A stretch of DNA of 64,000 nt from Ornithodoros turicata (taxonomy: Eukaryota; Arthropoda; Arachnida; Ixodida; Argasidae). The stretch is taken from positions 372,001 through 436,000 of the forward strand of contig NC_088209.1 in the NCBI RefSeq assembly GCF_037126465.1. Reading direction: 5' to 3'. How positions within the stretch are numbered: the stretch's first letter is position 1; each line of letters begins with the position of its first letter. The notes under the pieces are model-generated. The model searched no databases. It had not been told where the DNA came from and was given only the letters and a program-made list of their open reading frames with translations. Positions 1 through 10,829 of the stretch are shown in pieces. The translations under genes were made by a program, and so were the position numbers.

Positions 1-1949
1 ACGGGCAGTTAACTTTAGCCTGGTAACAAACTAAGAAATAGTTTACCTTATCGGCCACCTTGCGCTGTCATGCTCTGCGAAGTCGCAAATCTCGTTAAAA
101 AGACATATATAACAGGGATGTATAAAGGATTACGCGGAAATATTGCTAACAAAAATTAGGACCCGCTGTGGTGCATTCATCGGCAGTTAGCTGGTAGCAA
201 ATGAAGGTGCAACCAAAATTAAATGATATGTGTGCGGTTCGTGTGATACACCGAAATAGCACCGCTCCAGCATGATCAAACGACACGGTTAAAGACGTGA
301 TTCCAGTCCTGTGTCCGTAAGGAGATGTCTAAGAGCACTTATGGTCAAAGACAGCGACGATGAATTGACCCACGGGAAAAGCAGCACTCTGAAACTCAGA
401 GCACCGACGACTTCCTCGCCCACGGAAACTAAACCACGGAGAACCAAAAACAGGACCGCTGTCGTTCGTGGTTTGTGTCTTTATTGTTTCACATGGGAAA
501 AATGGGAATATATTGCATCGTGCGCTAGCATAAAGTTCATGGAAAAAATGTTAAAATGTGAAAAAAATTAAATATCGCAAGTATGCTGAATAATAATTAT
601 ACTCTCCTCTTATTTGCACAAAATATAATTGTGCGAAAATAAAGTGTTTTTTCACAAATCAATTATTTCACAGCACTTGCTGCAAATACACAAAAATTGA
701 ATATCTACGATAAAATGAACAAACCGCACAATACACACCAGCCTTACAACTTACATACTGCACACTACATGCTGATGAAGAGGCTTAGGACGCATTATCC
801 TGCAATGAGAATGAACGTGATTATACAAAGCAGATAATGGCAAGAAATCTTCTCAATTCCCTAACTGGTTCAAAACTGGGCCCTATACACACACGTACTT
901 CTATTGTGATTTAGGATGTCTAAGACAACGTGCTAGACATACAATGCCTGATTTGGAAGCCATATATGGATTTCATATCCGTTATCCTTGCTTGTAATAT
1001 TTAAATTATTAGTTTTGAGCGCAGATGTTCCAAATATCTGCCTCAGTTTGATGCAGAGGTAGGCATGCAATGATAAAATAATAGTCTGGTATTTTTCAAC
1101 ATGGGGGGTCTTGGATGGGCATGCAACTTCGGCTAGACGTCTAGAAGTCCTGTAATCTCTGTAGCACCACAAGTGCGTGTTTTCTATCAATGTAAATAAA
1201 AATTATTTGTTTCACGGTTTCTGTGTAGCTTGTTCAAGAGTAACGCCAGGTTTCAAGGCAGACTGGGCAGCAAAATCGCTCTCCAATCATACATTGAGCA
1301 ATCACAGAAAAAAATCATTACGTGGTCAATACAAATCATAGCAACTTCAATAAATTGCTCATCATTGGAACTGTTTGTTAGATCTGTCCCACCTTGAAAT
1401 GCGTGATAGACTGGTGATCGAAATACACGGCGAATAGATGGTACGCAGCAGCCGGGTATTTGCCTGCGATGTCCACGGCCAATGTGGCCCCACACCCAAC
1501 ATACGAACAAGGTATGTGCTGCAAACCAGAAGGTACTGCACACACACACACAAAAAAAGGAAATAATAAGTGAAATTTCTGCGTGCGGTCCCGAAACTTA
1601 GTTTGATATTTCAGGAATTTTACATGTACTACTCACACTTTCCTGGTTTTCATATGTGAAAACGCAGTTCAGTAAGTATAAACATGGTTGTTACAGTACC
1701 TGTTCTCGTCTCTGTGTTGCTCCAGTTGGGTGGGGGATGTATAGTGCCTCATGTGTCGTAGAAAAACGGAGAGAAGTTGACAGTGAAGGCACAATAGTGA
1801 AACATATGATGCTGAGCAATGCAATCAATGTTGTTTTCGTCGCAGATTCGGGAAATAATCACGACGCTTCGGCAGCACAGAAATCCATCCCGGCGTTCCG
1901 GATTGCAGCCTAAGCACCAGCATCTAAACAAGATATACAGAACGCTGGC
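1..1949. other. AT-rich intergenic DNA, no gene seen
   Basis: Only short frames without recognisable domains occur here on either strand. A short CA run sits near 1540-1555. I see no transposon termini, RNA gene or promoter that I can defend. Confidence 0.5.
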
Positions 1950-2339
1950 TCAACGACATATGTCGTGTAAACAGAAACAAAACTCGCGTGCACACAACGA
2001 GTTGTCACCTAAATAAATCTGCTGCTTGAATAGGGATCTCCGGCGACGAAGGATCCTCATCGTCCGTACCCGTGCATGCTTCCGCGTACGTACTTGCGGT
2101 ACTGGCAAAGGGTCTGTTGTAAACTGACATTCGGCTTCGACGTAATTGTCATAATAAAGGTCGTCGTCGCTGTCAGAAAGCAGCTCTTCTTCGTCCGTAG
2201 CGCTCATGCTGAAAACACTTTCGATTGCATTGAGTCTCGCGTCGCCGCCGCAGATGTTGCTTTGTCTCGACACCCGTGACGTCACTAGTGTCGGGCGTGG
2301 TCGGGGGATACCGAAACCGAATATGAAATTCGCATACAA
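1950..2339 (-). CDS. hypothetical protein, acidic then arginine-rich
   Basis: This 129-codon frame is not recognised. An internal methionine near residue 44 opens a strongly acidic stretch (ATDEEELLSDSDDD), followed by a basic arginine-rich tract (RILRRRRSLFKQQ). Acidic-then-basic N-termini of this kind occur in several DNA-transposase families, including Harbinger, but no catalytic segment follows and no flanking terminal repeats were found. It may be a stranded exon or a chance frame. Low confidence. Confidence 0.2.
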   Translation of the reverse strand: MYANFIFGFGIPRPRPTLVTSRVSRQSNICGGDARLNAIESVFSMSATDEEELLSDSDDDLYYDNYVEAECQFTTDPLPVPQVRTRKHARVRTMRILRRRRSLFKQQIYLGDNSLCAREFCFCLHDICR

Positions 2340-3075
2340 TTAAATTCATTTTCTCTACAACGAGGAAGAATTAAGCCTTCTCGTTTCACATGTACCATAC
2401 AAGTCCTGTTTGGAATACAGTCGTTATTCGAAAATCACCAGACCTCCGGACTGTCGCTATAAGCGTCGATGACGGACCCGACGCCCCTGGCTATCTGCCT
2501 AACGCATGAGATTCAATAACACGACATTTGGAAAGCACGCAAACAGTTTACTGAACACTATGATACATACAATGAATGGGATGATAAAGCAACTATTACC
2601 TAACAATTTCGGTATTGAAGGGACGAATGAGCTAATACCAGGATCCATCATCCATGAGCGACGACAAGAACGTACATCAGCGCATTATCTAGCGGCGCCA
2701 CTGGTTCCTTATGACAATGGCGATGGGGCTGATTCAACAATTTTGCGCTCACAGTATAGGAGGACCCTTCGCGAAAAATCCTGCGGTCTGTCGAGCCCGG
2801 ACCAACTAAGTGGCCGCAGACGCTGCTCGTATGGCAGCTTGTGGCAGCCTTCGAGGCTTTCCTTTGCATTGATTCTAAGCTTATCGGCTGACAGTCTCCT
2901 TGTGTGCTCTAGATAGGCACAAAATACTCTAGAAAAGGCAGCAGAAGAGCGGTATGCAAAAGAGCCGTGCAGGCATACCTGTACACGTCCTGGATATGTA
3001 TCCTATTACACTATTTGCCCGTTTTGAAATCGAGTCAATGTGTGGTGAAAAGGCCACACCACGATCGAACCACAC
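2340..3075. other. intergenic DNA, no gene seen
   Basis: A 136-codon plus-strand frame at 2506-2916 has no domain-like composition and is probably a chance frame. I see no repeat structure or RNA gene. Confidence 0.45.
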
Positions 3076-4064
3076 TCACAGAATTTTTGCTTCTGAGAAC
3101 TCTTGTAGGTGGCTGTCATGCACCCAATAGGACACCTCCCGCAGTTTCTGCTTTTGCGAAACCATCAGATATACGCTCTTTTTGGGGATGCTCTGGTCTC
3201 CCTTCAAATCTGCGTACGTGGTGAAGTGAGGCAAATGGGAGCAGGTACTTCGTATATAGGAGAAGGGCCCCTTGATAACGCGGTCCGCCCCCGGGTGGTC
3301 CGTGTCTTTGAATGCGTGGCCCATAAAACAGTCGTCGGGCAGCATCGCTTGCGGTGCTGTGCCCGGGATGATTTTTTTCCTGAACTCTGTTTGGGGTTGA
3401 GGAGCATGACACCACCCGCATATCTCGTGAAAAAAATCTGCCTGTAGGACTTCACGGTCCTTTGACTGTGTTGATCGTTCGGTAGAGAACATGATCATCT
3501 GCGTATCGCAGATGCGGGGTTTGATGGAGGATGAGAGGTCGTTGATATCAAAGTTAAAAAGCAAGGGCCATATCACTGGCCCCTGAGGCACACCAGCCGT
3601 TACAGGACTCCAAGTACTCATTGGAGTCCTGCAGAGCATCGTGGTAGTAGAGACGTTGAAGACGTTCAAATATGGCAGTCATCGGAAAAGCGAAACAGTG
3701 GTGGAATTTGAACCATGCACATCTCGATTATTGGTCGAGCACCTTTTCCATATTCCAGCCGCAGCACAATTATTTTCCATCACGTTGAAGACGATATGTT
3801 AGAAAATTTGTTATCCGGCTTAAAGTCACTCCAGTGACGCCAAAGTCAGGGAGCTTGGTAACAATGAATGACCCTATCGAAGGCACTGGATAAATAAAGG
3901 GAGGTCACATCAATGTCCTTGGTGTCATCAGGGGCAGTGCACAGGGCATGGTGAAGGACGGAAAGCATCTCCTTCCACGTCCAAAACCGTGTTATGTGTT
4001 GCAGATCGTGTGTCTCCAGATAGTTGGCAATTTGGCAGCAGAGGATAGACTCAAATAGATGCAT
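3076..4064 (-). pseudogene. decayed LINE reverse transcriptase
   Basis: Two separated minus-strand frames hold pieces of a non-LTR retrotransposon reverse transcriptase in the correct order. The upstream piece (4064-3846) ends in a motif-A-like block, DVTSLYLSSAFDRVIH, normally D-L-S-x-A-F-D-x-V-x-H. The downstream piece (3669-3076) carries the B-block signature GVPQGPVIWPLLFNFDINDL, normally GVPQGSxLGPLLFxxYINDL. The YxDD box is not recognisable. The pieces are in different frames with stops between them, and no endonuclease domain, 3' tail or target duplication is visible. This is a 5'-truncated, long-dead insertion of jockey/CR1-type LINE; the clade cannot be fixed by eye. Confidence 0.7.
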
Positions 4065-4335
4065 GTGATGCTGACGGATCGGTAACTTTCAAGGATGTTT
4101 ACAGGTTTACCCTATCCCTTGTGAACTGGAACAACATGGTTTATTTTCCACAGTGGCATCTATTTTGCTTTGCTTGTTTTTCCATAAAAATTCTGTAACA
4201 AATAAAAATAAACGCTATGTATAGTGAAAACACGTTAGGCCCCAAAACACAGCTATGAAGAACTCCGACCTTTATGGCTCGTTTGGCTGAGCATTCGATA
4301 TAATGGAAATACAAACTTGCAGTACATAAACACCA

Positions 4336-4468
4336 GCTCACGTGCCTCAGTGGTTCGTGATGGCCATGTCACGTCGAGACTGAGAGGTGCCCGGGTTCGA
4401 ATCCCGGTGACGGCTGTGCTATCTGGGGTTCTTTCCTGGGTTTTCCTCAGACGCTTCCAGACGAATTA
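4336..4468 (+). repeat. tRNA-derived SINE (Ruka-like)
   Basis: An A-box-like start (cctcagtggttcgtgatggc) is followed about 40 bp later by a perfect pol III B box (gggttcgaatcccgg, near 4393). A tRNA-unrelated body rich in ggttttcctcagacgcttcc follows. This A/B box plus body order is what I recall for tick Ruka SINEs. It is not a functional tRNA: no cloverleaf acceptor closes after the B box. The 3' end abuts the word-repeat element that begins at about 4469. Confidence 0.65.
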
Positions 4469-4655
4469 CGACTGAAAAATCATATATGTATGGGTAATAC
4501 ACTGCTAATAGGCTACTGGATATAGTACCTATAAGTGATGTAGTTATTACAGGAGCTATAGCTTTTATAGGGGTATTATAGGAGATGTAGGACCTGTATT
4601 TCCTATATTGCCGTATAGTTCGTGTACGGCGAACACAGCATGTACTTTGGTTGTG
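4469..4655 (+). mobile_element. CCTATA-word MITE, copy 1
   Basis: The element starts near actgaaaaatc and consists of loosely repeated TATAGG/CCTATA words, then a non-repetitive segment containing ggttgtggtggtacatgc. The same order of blocks occurs inverted at 62700-62957, and a shorter relative is at 13491-13660. In the copy near 62.9 kb the terminus reads ccctactgaaaaatcc. No coding capacity. Confidence 0.55.
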
Positions 4656-4880
4656 GTGGTACATGCAGTGTACAAACCCAAGCAGCACGCCAATATATTG
4701 GTCCAATATTGTATCCATATGGGCTGCAAAGATTTCCAATATTGGTCCAATATGGGCTGTCAATATGGAACCCATGTGGGAAGTGCAACCAGGATCCATA
4801 TTGGACCAATATGGGCTGCCCATATTGGCAAGCAACTTTCGCCCATACTGCGCCAATATTTTCGTGATAACGCTAACGGG
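4656..4880. repeat. palindromic CCAATATTGG-word element
   Basis: The block opens with acccaagcagcacg and contains many variants of the self-complementary words CCAATATTGG and CCATATTGGTCCAATATGG in both orientations, so much of it can fold on itself. Apparent frames on both strands through it are by-products of the repeats. It abuts the preceding word element. Confidence 0.55.
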
Positions 4881-5019
4881 GAGTCCGTGTAATAATAAAG
4901 CATTATCCGGTTTAATATCCACCACTTATATTACTTCTATCTTCTTTTTGCTTTTCCATTACTGCAGATCTTATTAATCCACGTTGCATAGCATTACAAA
5001 AACAACACCGCATCGCCGC

Positions 5020-5329
5020 AAAAACGAAGAACAGGTGCTATGCTCGTCTTCGTATTGCAAACTGTAGGATTGTGTCGGTCGTGAATGATTCGTTCAGTCT
5101 GAACGACTCAGCCGTGTGAACAGAATAAACTCATTCACCAATGACCAATAAATTCGTTCAGCAGTTCAGTTCCAATGACGCCCTTCGTCTCTCTCTATTC
5201 ATTGCTTGTTGCACAATTCTGCAATCCGCCGTCCCACTGCTCGAGAGCGCTGCTCACGACGACGTTGCCATCTATGTTGTCCGCTGCGAACTTTAGCTGC
5301 AAAAATACTCCAAAAGCCGGGAGAAGACA
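5020..5329. repeat. dispersed repeat segment related to 12655-12860
   Basis: It shares the block caaaaacgaagaacagg and clustered attcgttca/tgaacga words with 12655-12860, in the same general composition. No coding signal. Confidence 0.4.
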
Positions 5330-5379
5330 TAACTGGACAAAAAAGTAGAGAACTCCGACTTAACATAACAAAATAACAA

Positions 5380-5435
5380 GTTTTACTCAGACGTTTCGTC
5401 CGTCACGCGACGGACATCATCAGTGCCGAACTGGA
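5380..5435 (-). ncRNA. hammerhead-like ribozyme core, left arm
   Basis: On the minus strand CTGATGA (5423-5417) and GAAAC (5397-5393) flank a perfect 7-bp helix with a GCGT loop, as stem II does in hammerhead ribozymes. An extra U follows CTGATGA. A very short stem III followed by GTA could be drawn after GAAAC, but I cannot draw a convincing stem I, so activity is unproven. Confidence 0.4.
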
Positions 5436-5481
5436 TGAGAGATCATACAACTGGTCGGTATTTAAATAGATGGGAGTATTG

Positions 5482-5799
5482 TTAGGGAAAAGGGCCAAGG
5501 TTTTTGTTACAAACCGAGGGGTCCCCACGTATGTGCCACGACTCTAGAAGCTTCCTGGGTCCCCATCTTTGTTCGCGAGCCAACGTCCCCGCGTTGTCGA
5601 AGTCGAAACAATGTCCCGTGTCCCAACAATGCTCTGTAAACTCCGTCTTAAATCGTGTGGCGTGGGTCACGCTCTTTATGTCCCGTTTATGTTCTTTGAA
5701 ACGAGTGTTCCGTTTTCTGCCTGTTGTATGATCTCTCATCCTGTATTTGTGTCCTGTGATTGTATGACCGGTTGTATGATCTCTCATCCAGTTCGGCAC
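5482..5799 (-). pseudogene. Penelope-like element C-terminal GIY-YIG fragment
   Basis: The 105-residue frame matches the C-terminal part of PLE proteins downstream of the GIY-YIG pair. Visible marks are RFKEHKRDIK, then TEFTEHCWDTGHCFDFDNA, then RKLLESWHI, the usual order of R-x-x-EH, EH-x3-TGH-x-FDF and the LLES helix. The N-terminal GIY-YIG residues and the whole reverse transcriptase are missing, so this is a stub. It sits between inverted arms that read into its last codons. Confidence 0.7.
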
Positions 5800-5850
5800 T
5801 GATGATGTCCGTCGCGTGACGGACGAAACGTCTGAGTAAAACTTGTTATT
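5793..5850 (+). ncRNA. hammerhead-like ribozyme core, right arm
   Basis: Inverted twin of the left-arm core: CTGATGA at 5799-5805, a perfect 7-bp helix closed by GCGT, and GAAAC at 5825-5829. The bulged U and the uncertain stem I are the same as in the left arm. Conservation in both arms mainly reflects their near-identity. Confidence 0.4.
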
Positions 5851-5921
5851 TTGTTATGTTAAGTCGGAGTTCTCTACTTTTTTGTCCAGTTAGAACCTTA
5901 GCTTTAGCTGTGGACCGCGGG

Positions 5922-6383
5922 TCGCCCTGAGCGCATGCGCGGGAGTGCCAGCCCTGCCGAGAAGAAGAGAGGAGGAGAACGAATTGAACAAAAAGACCGA
6001 CTGAATGACCTGCTTGCGACATCGTTCTCTCGGTGAGTGAATGAGATGCTCCAAACCATTCGCTCTGAACGGATCGCTCGCGTCGAATGATTCTCTCTGT
6101 CTGTCTCGTAGAGCGCTTGTGAATGAATGATAGCGCCGGCTCCGCCAAGGAAAGGGCTGTGGGCACCGGAATGTGGATGGCCCTGAGCGCATTCGCGGGA
6201 GTGCCTGTCCTACCGAGAAGCAGCGAGGAGGAGAACGAAGCGAATGGAATGAGCGACTGAATGACCTGCTTGCGGCATCGTTCTCTCGTTCAGTGAATGA
6301 GATGCTCCAAACCATTCGCTCTGAACGGATCGCTCGCGTCGAATAATTCTCTCTCTCCCTCTCTCGTAGAGAAGTGCGTATAG
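5922..6383. repeat. 257-bp tandem duplication
   Basis: Two adjacent diverged units repeat with a 257-bp offset; for example ccaaaccattcgctctgaac occurs at about 6051 and 6308. The second unit is interrupted at its end by the hAT-type MITE. Part of the unit (ggctccgccaag) recurs at 10858 next to copy B of the 7.3-kb repeat, so it is a dispersed family. Confidence 0.7.
6376..6383. repeat. 8-bp target duplication of the hAT MITE, left
   Basis: gcgtatag here is repeated exactly at 7010-7017 on the other side of the element. An 8-bp duplication is typical of hAT transposition. Confidence 0.8.
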
Positions 6384-7009
6384 CATGGAGGTAAGAAACT
6401 AAGGAGATGCCCTAAGCGCCTCTCCCAATGCAAACGAGCGTGCTGTGACCCGCGCATGGCATTGTGGTTAGTTGCCCACACACGTGACCCATAAACGTCA
6501 CGGCAAGACGTCATAAAACATGGCGTCTTCCATGTCCGCGGCCTATCTTACCTGAATACAGAGACGAGCTGCGGCCGAATAACTTGTTTCCGCTTTCATA
6601 ACATCTTTGGAGTTAGAAGTTATCACACCCGTTGAAACACAAGATAGATCATCTCAGTGTGGAAGCAATGGATCACTAAATCGCTAGAAGACGTACGTAC
6701 GTCATCGTGACATTGCCTGGCTTCTCTTCTGTTTTGCTCAACTTTTGCTGCGATTTATCACGCGGCAAATGTTGAAACAACCCATAGCCTTCAAAGCATT
6801 GTGCGAATGGACTCCTTGAAGGTAAGACGTTTGCTGAAGATGAGATTTGCTAAACTTCCAAGCCTCCGCGCAGACCGCCATAACGCCGAAACATGTGGGG
6901 ATCACGTGACCGGGCAACTAGATGGGCGTGGTATTGCCAGGAGCGACCGCTAGAGGGGTCCCACGGCCTTCCGATCTTATAGCCCTCTCCTTAGTTTCTT
7001 ACCTCCATG
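6384..7009. mobile_element. non-autonomous hAT-type MITE (626 bp)
   Basis: The first and last 24 bp are perfect inverted repeats beginning catggaggtaagaaac. The element is bounded by the exact 8-bp repeat gcgtatag. There is no transposase frame inside. Termini starting CA and ending TG plus the 8-bp duplication fit hAT. Precise ends and an unbroken duplication point to a fairly recent insertion. Confidence 0.8.
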
Positions 7010-7289
7010 GCGTATAGCCAGCTGCGGGCTCTAAAGCGAAACGCACCGCCTCCAAAATACTGTCGCCACCGGCGCATTGGTCTCTGAGAACTGGCCAGTC
7101 CTCCTCAGGTAACGGAGGATGCGGCTGTAGAGTATGTACCGCTACGCCAATTTACAACGTTGCAAGCTCATTGGCCTAGACTGTGTGCGCGCTCCGATTT
7201 GTCGACAATGTTTTCAAATCGCATTTTCTACGCGCGCATGTGCGTGCAGCGTCCCGGCGGCCGTTTCAAAAGTCTCAGGATAGTTTCAA

Positions 7290-8190
7290 AATAGCTCGCA
7301 TCGGCCGGCACGGCGTCCGTCGGCTTGTGTTCCGTGTTTCGGTGATGTCAATCGGCAGAACAGTTTGTGATTCTACGCGTGTTGTGCTGTTCGGACACGA
7401 CTATTATCCCACGTACAGTCTATCAACTACGGAACTGGAATGCTTCGTGGGTTGGAGCGGTTGGAGAGTGAAGAACGCGTTCGGGCACCGTTGAATTTTG
7501 AGGGCTCACAACAAAGACAGGATTACGATTACGTGCCACACAAGTGCCTTCCGCTCTGCAAGCAACGAAAGAAGATGCTCATCATAAAATCGGCCGGCAC
7601 GGCGTCCTCTTGTGTTCCGTGTTTCAGTGATGTCAATCGGCAGAACAGCTTGTAGAAGTGTTTGCTGGTTTATTCATGCGTCCACGGGATTCAACGTGTG
7701 TTGTGCTGTTCCTGGACACGACTATTATCCCACGAACAGTCTATCAACTCCGGAACTGAAATGCTTCGTGAGTTGGAGAGTGAAGAACATGCTCGTGCCG
7801 TGTCGGATTTCGAGGGCTGTGTTCGTTTTGCTTCAAGTTCGAACTTAGTTACAGTGCGTCAACAACGCAGTGCACTTTGCATTCACAGTGCACCCATGTA
7901 TCAGATCTTTGAATCAGTGCTCTGTGTCAAATAAATATTTATTTTAGCCAAAAGAAGCTTCAGTTATTTTGAATATCGGGTAACGGCGGTAGGCTTGAAA
8001 TCCGGTAGAGGTCGATGGTAGCCAGAACCAGCCCAAAGCTCAGCCAAAGTTAAGTCTGCTGATTGGCTGACTGGCATTGCATAATTTCTACAACGTTGCA
8101 CTCTCATTGGCCGCGTGCCCAGTGTTGTGTGAATTATCTCAAACTATGGGCTCTATGGGGAGCTGTTGAAGCCTGAACTGGTTTCAGTTT
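7290..8190 (+). repeat. dispersed repeat, copy A
   Basis: The segment contains an internal direct duplication (about 7295-7500 and 7590-7800, both with gtgatgtcaatcggcagaac). Its last 250 bp match 12368-12605 over many blocks, including gtcgatggtagccag and ctatggggagctgttg. An AATAAA-type signal lies near 7931. Short frames encode an LRELESEEHARA-like patch that also appears, diverged, in copy B (LTPEEHFRA), so the ancestor may have been coding. Family unknown. Confidence 0.5.
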
Positions 8191-8339
8191 CCTTCGCGCT
8201 AATTGGGCGAGAGTCATTTGATTGAGGCGCGAGTTTCCGAACGGTCGGGCGAGCGGAGGAGAAAGAAAAACGACGGAGGAGGCATCATCTGTCCGGCGAC
8301 GCGTGTTCTCTCGGACTACAACCGTTGTGCTCGCTAGAG

Positions 8340-8366
8340 TTTTTTTTTTTTTTTGGGGGGGGGGGG
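8340..8366. repeat. homopolymer T then G run
   Basis: About 15 T are followed directly by about 10 G. It lies inside a plus-strand frame (8222-8581) that I do not accept as a gene. Confidence 0.8.
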
Positions 8367-8578
8367 TTAAATGCTTTAGATTTAGATTGCGGCAAACTGC
8401 TTATGTGAGAACGGAATGGCACATCCAGCTGATCACAGCAGCGGGAAGACGAACATGGCAGGGAATCCCTGCAACTCCAAAGGAAGAAGAAATCGACAGA
8501 GAGGAAGTCTGCACTCCTTCGGATGTCCTGCATGTGAACGGTAAGACAAGTTTGGTTACTGTCAGTCGTCAGGACGCA

Positions 8579-8794
8579 TGATAACACAGGTCGCTTAGTG
8601 CAAAAGCAAACTTTAATGAGGATGGCGAGCGATTAAGCCCTCCATCGTACACGTTACACCTCGTCCTTCCAACCCATCCTCAAGAAGAAAAAAAAAAAGA
8701 AGAAAAAGTGAGGGCGCTCTTCCTTCTCTCCCTCAGTCTCCACCGCTTCTCTTCCCTTCCGTGAGACGGCGGCAGGTGTCCTAATAGTCTAACA
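8579..8794 (-). repeat. 3' LTR of a decayed gypsy element (inferred)
   Basis: The block between the integrase remnant and unrelated DNA begins tgataacacagg and ends tctaaca. Its layout matches the 205-bp LTR at 38775-38979, and just inside it the text cattgcgtcctcgcaatgt parallels cattgcgccctcgcaatgt beside that LTR. There is no second copy in the window to confirm the boundaries. Confidence 0.5.
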
Positions 8795-9044
8795 CGACCA
8801 CGCTCCCAAACATTGCGTCCTCGCAATGTGGTGATTATGTAGTTATGTAATTTTGCATCCATTTTGGTGATCTTCTTTGACGCGTGCATTAAGTTTCTGT
8901 CTCTACTGAAGCACCTTGTATGTCTCGTGGTTGGTTTTCTGTGTGGGATGGTTCCTCTATTTGTTCTGTTTCCTCAGTAAGAAACTCTTGCTCTTCCTCA
9001 TAAAGCATGTTGTCAATGGCCGTATGGGTGTGGACATGTTTTAG

Positions 9045-10115
9045 CTACCTTGTTGTGGCCCTTTTGATGTCCTCAACGCCGACGTTGTTCCTGGTTAGCG
9101 TGTACATGTTCTTGTTCACGTCGGTGATCATGTACGGTCCCTCATACAATGGCCCCAATTTTGAGTCCCTGAAGCCTTTTGTGTACCAGACGCTGTCTCC
9201 AACGTTAAATGATGATGGGCAATGCTTCAAGTCGTGCATCTTTTTGATGTTACGGAGGTAGCTTGAAAGCGTGTAGTTTGCCTCCTCTCGTCCTTCCTCA
9301 ATATATTCACCAGGTCCTGGTGGTGCAGACAGCTCGTTGTATATGGTCCTGCGTGCTACATAATTGTACACGAGTTCAAAAGGAGGCGTTCCTAATCCAA
9401 CATGTGGTATGTTGTTTACTTGAAATGCTGTTTCTTTCAGGTATTCGCTCCAATGGTCTACGTCACCATTGACATTTTTTCATAATATCGATAACACTTT
9501 ACCGTTAGCCCGCTCTACCAGTCCGTTTGTCCCGGGCATGTATGGCACTGTGAGCTCATGTGTCATACACTTTTCACTGAAGTAGCGTCTTGCTGCTCGT
9601 GAGGTGAACACTCTGTTGTCGTTATCTGTTGTCACTGACTTTGGAGTTCCGAAAACAAATATAATGTCTTCGTCAAAGAAGCGGAGTACGCGTTCAGTAG
9701 ACCTGTCTGGAACAGCACGTATCACAATGAGTCGCGTTGTGATGTCTACCGCAGTTATGAAATATTTGTTAGTCTTGCGAGTTTATGGGTCCTACGTGGT
9801 CCGAGCATATGCTGTCAAATTGTTTTCGCAAGGGCATGCGAGGGTAGAGTGAGCCTGCTTGCACTCCTGTGTTCGGATTGAACCTCTGGCACTTGTCACA
9901 ACTTTGCACATATTTCTCTATATGATTCTTCATGTCGTCCCAGAAGTAGCGTTTTTTTAATATTTTGGACATAGTTCGCATGGTGTGACCGTGGCCGTCG
10001 TCATCGTGGTATGCCTGGAGAATACTCTCTTTAAGGCTCTGCGGAACGACAATTCGCTGTATTTCTTTTGTGACCGAAGGAAGTAATACAAGTCTATCAC
10101 GTTAAGTGTATTACG
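9045..10115 (-). pseudogene. gypsy integrase remnant
   Basis: Three frames in order give a Ty3/gypsy integrase closely related to the one at 39042. At 9981-9769 is the zinc-binding tail (CDKCQRFNP); at 9725-9480 the core with TDNDNRVF and the C-terminal core block NGLVERANGKV; at 9371-9045 a GPY/F-type module (LGPLYEGPYMITD). The reading frame is broken between the pieces, and the expected Q-T-N before GLVE has become GTN. Upstream pol and gag are missing beyond about 10115, so this is a truncated dead copy. Confidence 0.8.
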
Positions 10116-10829
10116 TAGAACATTTACGAGTCACTCGTTAGCGGAGTTTCATAGTGCAGTGCATTGCCGTAACTTGTGCGTTTCGGATATGCTGCCAAAT
10201 TATGTGTGGTTATGCTAGTTGCCCCTCATGCACGTCGCAGCCGTTCATTCACTGTGATCTACGAACATTTGTGACAAGTGTGCTTTTGGTGTTCGAATAC
10301 GTTAATCAACATCGACTGCCTATCATAACAGTGATTTTCGAGCAGAGTTACGGATCATCAATATACTTTTTTTCTTTTGTTTTAATGCTCCCGCAGCCAT
10401 CAGGAACAACGACGCACATGGCCCAGCTGTTTTCGAAAACTGCGATTGACTTCTGAACTGCCCTTCGATGTCGAATCCTGTTACAAGACGTGAAAAGATA
10501 TGTACTGTAACTTTTTAGAAGCAGTTCCCGAGCACAAATAAACTTGCTTTGTCATACACCATCGGCTTTTTATTGTCCGCTTTGGCACATGATCGTTGCA
10601 CTACTGCAAGCGCCGAAGAAAACGAAAGCGGCTGGGGGAGGGGAGACGAGAGGAGAGACGAAAAACCCGAGGAGAGAAGGGGATGGAGGTTGGGAAAGGA
10701 GGTCGGTCTGCGCATGCGCACAACACCCAAGCTTTTTTTCCCGCGCTGCTGATCCGGGACGCTGTGACTGGCTCATGCGGATCACGTGGCTTGTGCACCC
10801 GCCATTTTTCCTTGACCATTGCGTCAATG
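10116..10829. other. intergenic DNA, no gene seen
   Basis: Overlapping frames on both strands around 10.5-11.0 kb have low-complexity Arg/Gly/Ser composition caused by purine-rich DNA. No conserved motif or transposon end is visible. Confidence 0.4.

Larger units (their letters stand above)
5330..5891 (-). mobile_element. Penelope-like element remnant with inverted flanks
   Basis: Near-identical inverted repeats of about 120 bp (5330-5452 and 5771-5891) bracket a GIY-YIG fragment at 5482-5799. Both arms carry the same hammerhead-like core pointing outward. Terminal repeats in inverted or direct layout that contain hammerhead motifs are a known feature of Penelope-like elements. The reverse-transcriptase part is absent. 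Similar flanking text (gaactttagctg before, gaaccttagctttagctg after) may be a decayed target duplication. Confidence 0.7.

Noticed and set aside
4336..4410. Functional tRNA gene
   Set aside because: A and B boxes are present, but no acceptor stem closes and a SINE body follows the B box.
4603..4977. Several overlapping frames on both strands
   Set aside because: They arise from the near-palindromic CCAATATTGG words, which stay open in many frames.
8222..8581. 119-codon plus-strand frame
   Set aside because: It crosses a T/G homopolymer run giving F-F-F-F-G-G-G, has no domain, and its end merges into the inferred LTR.
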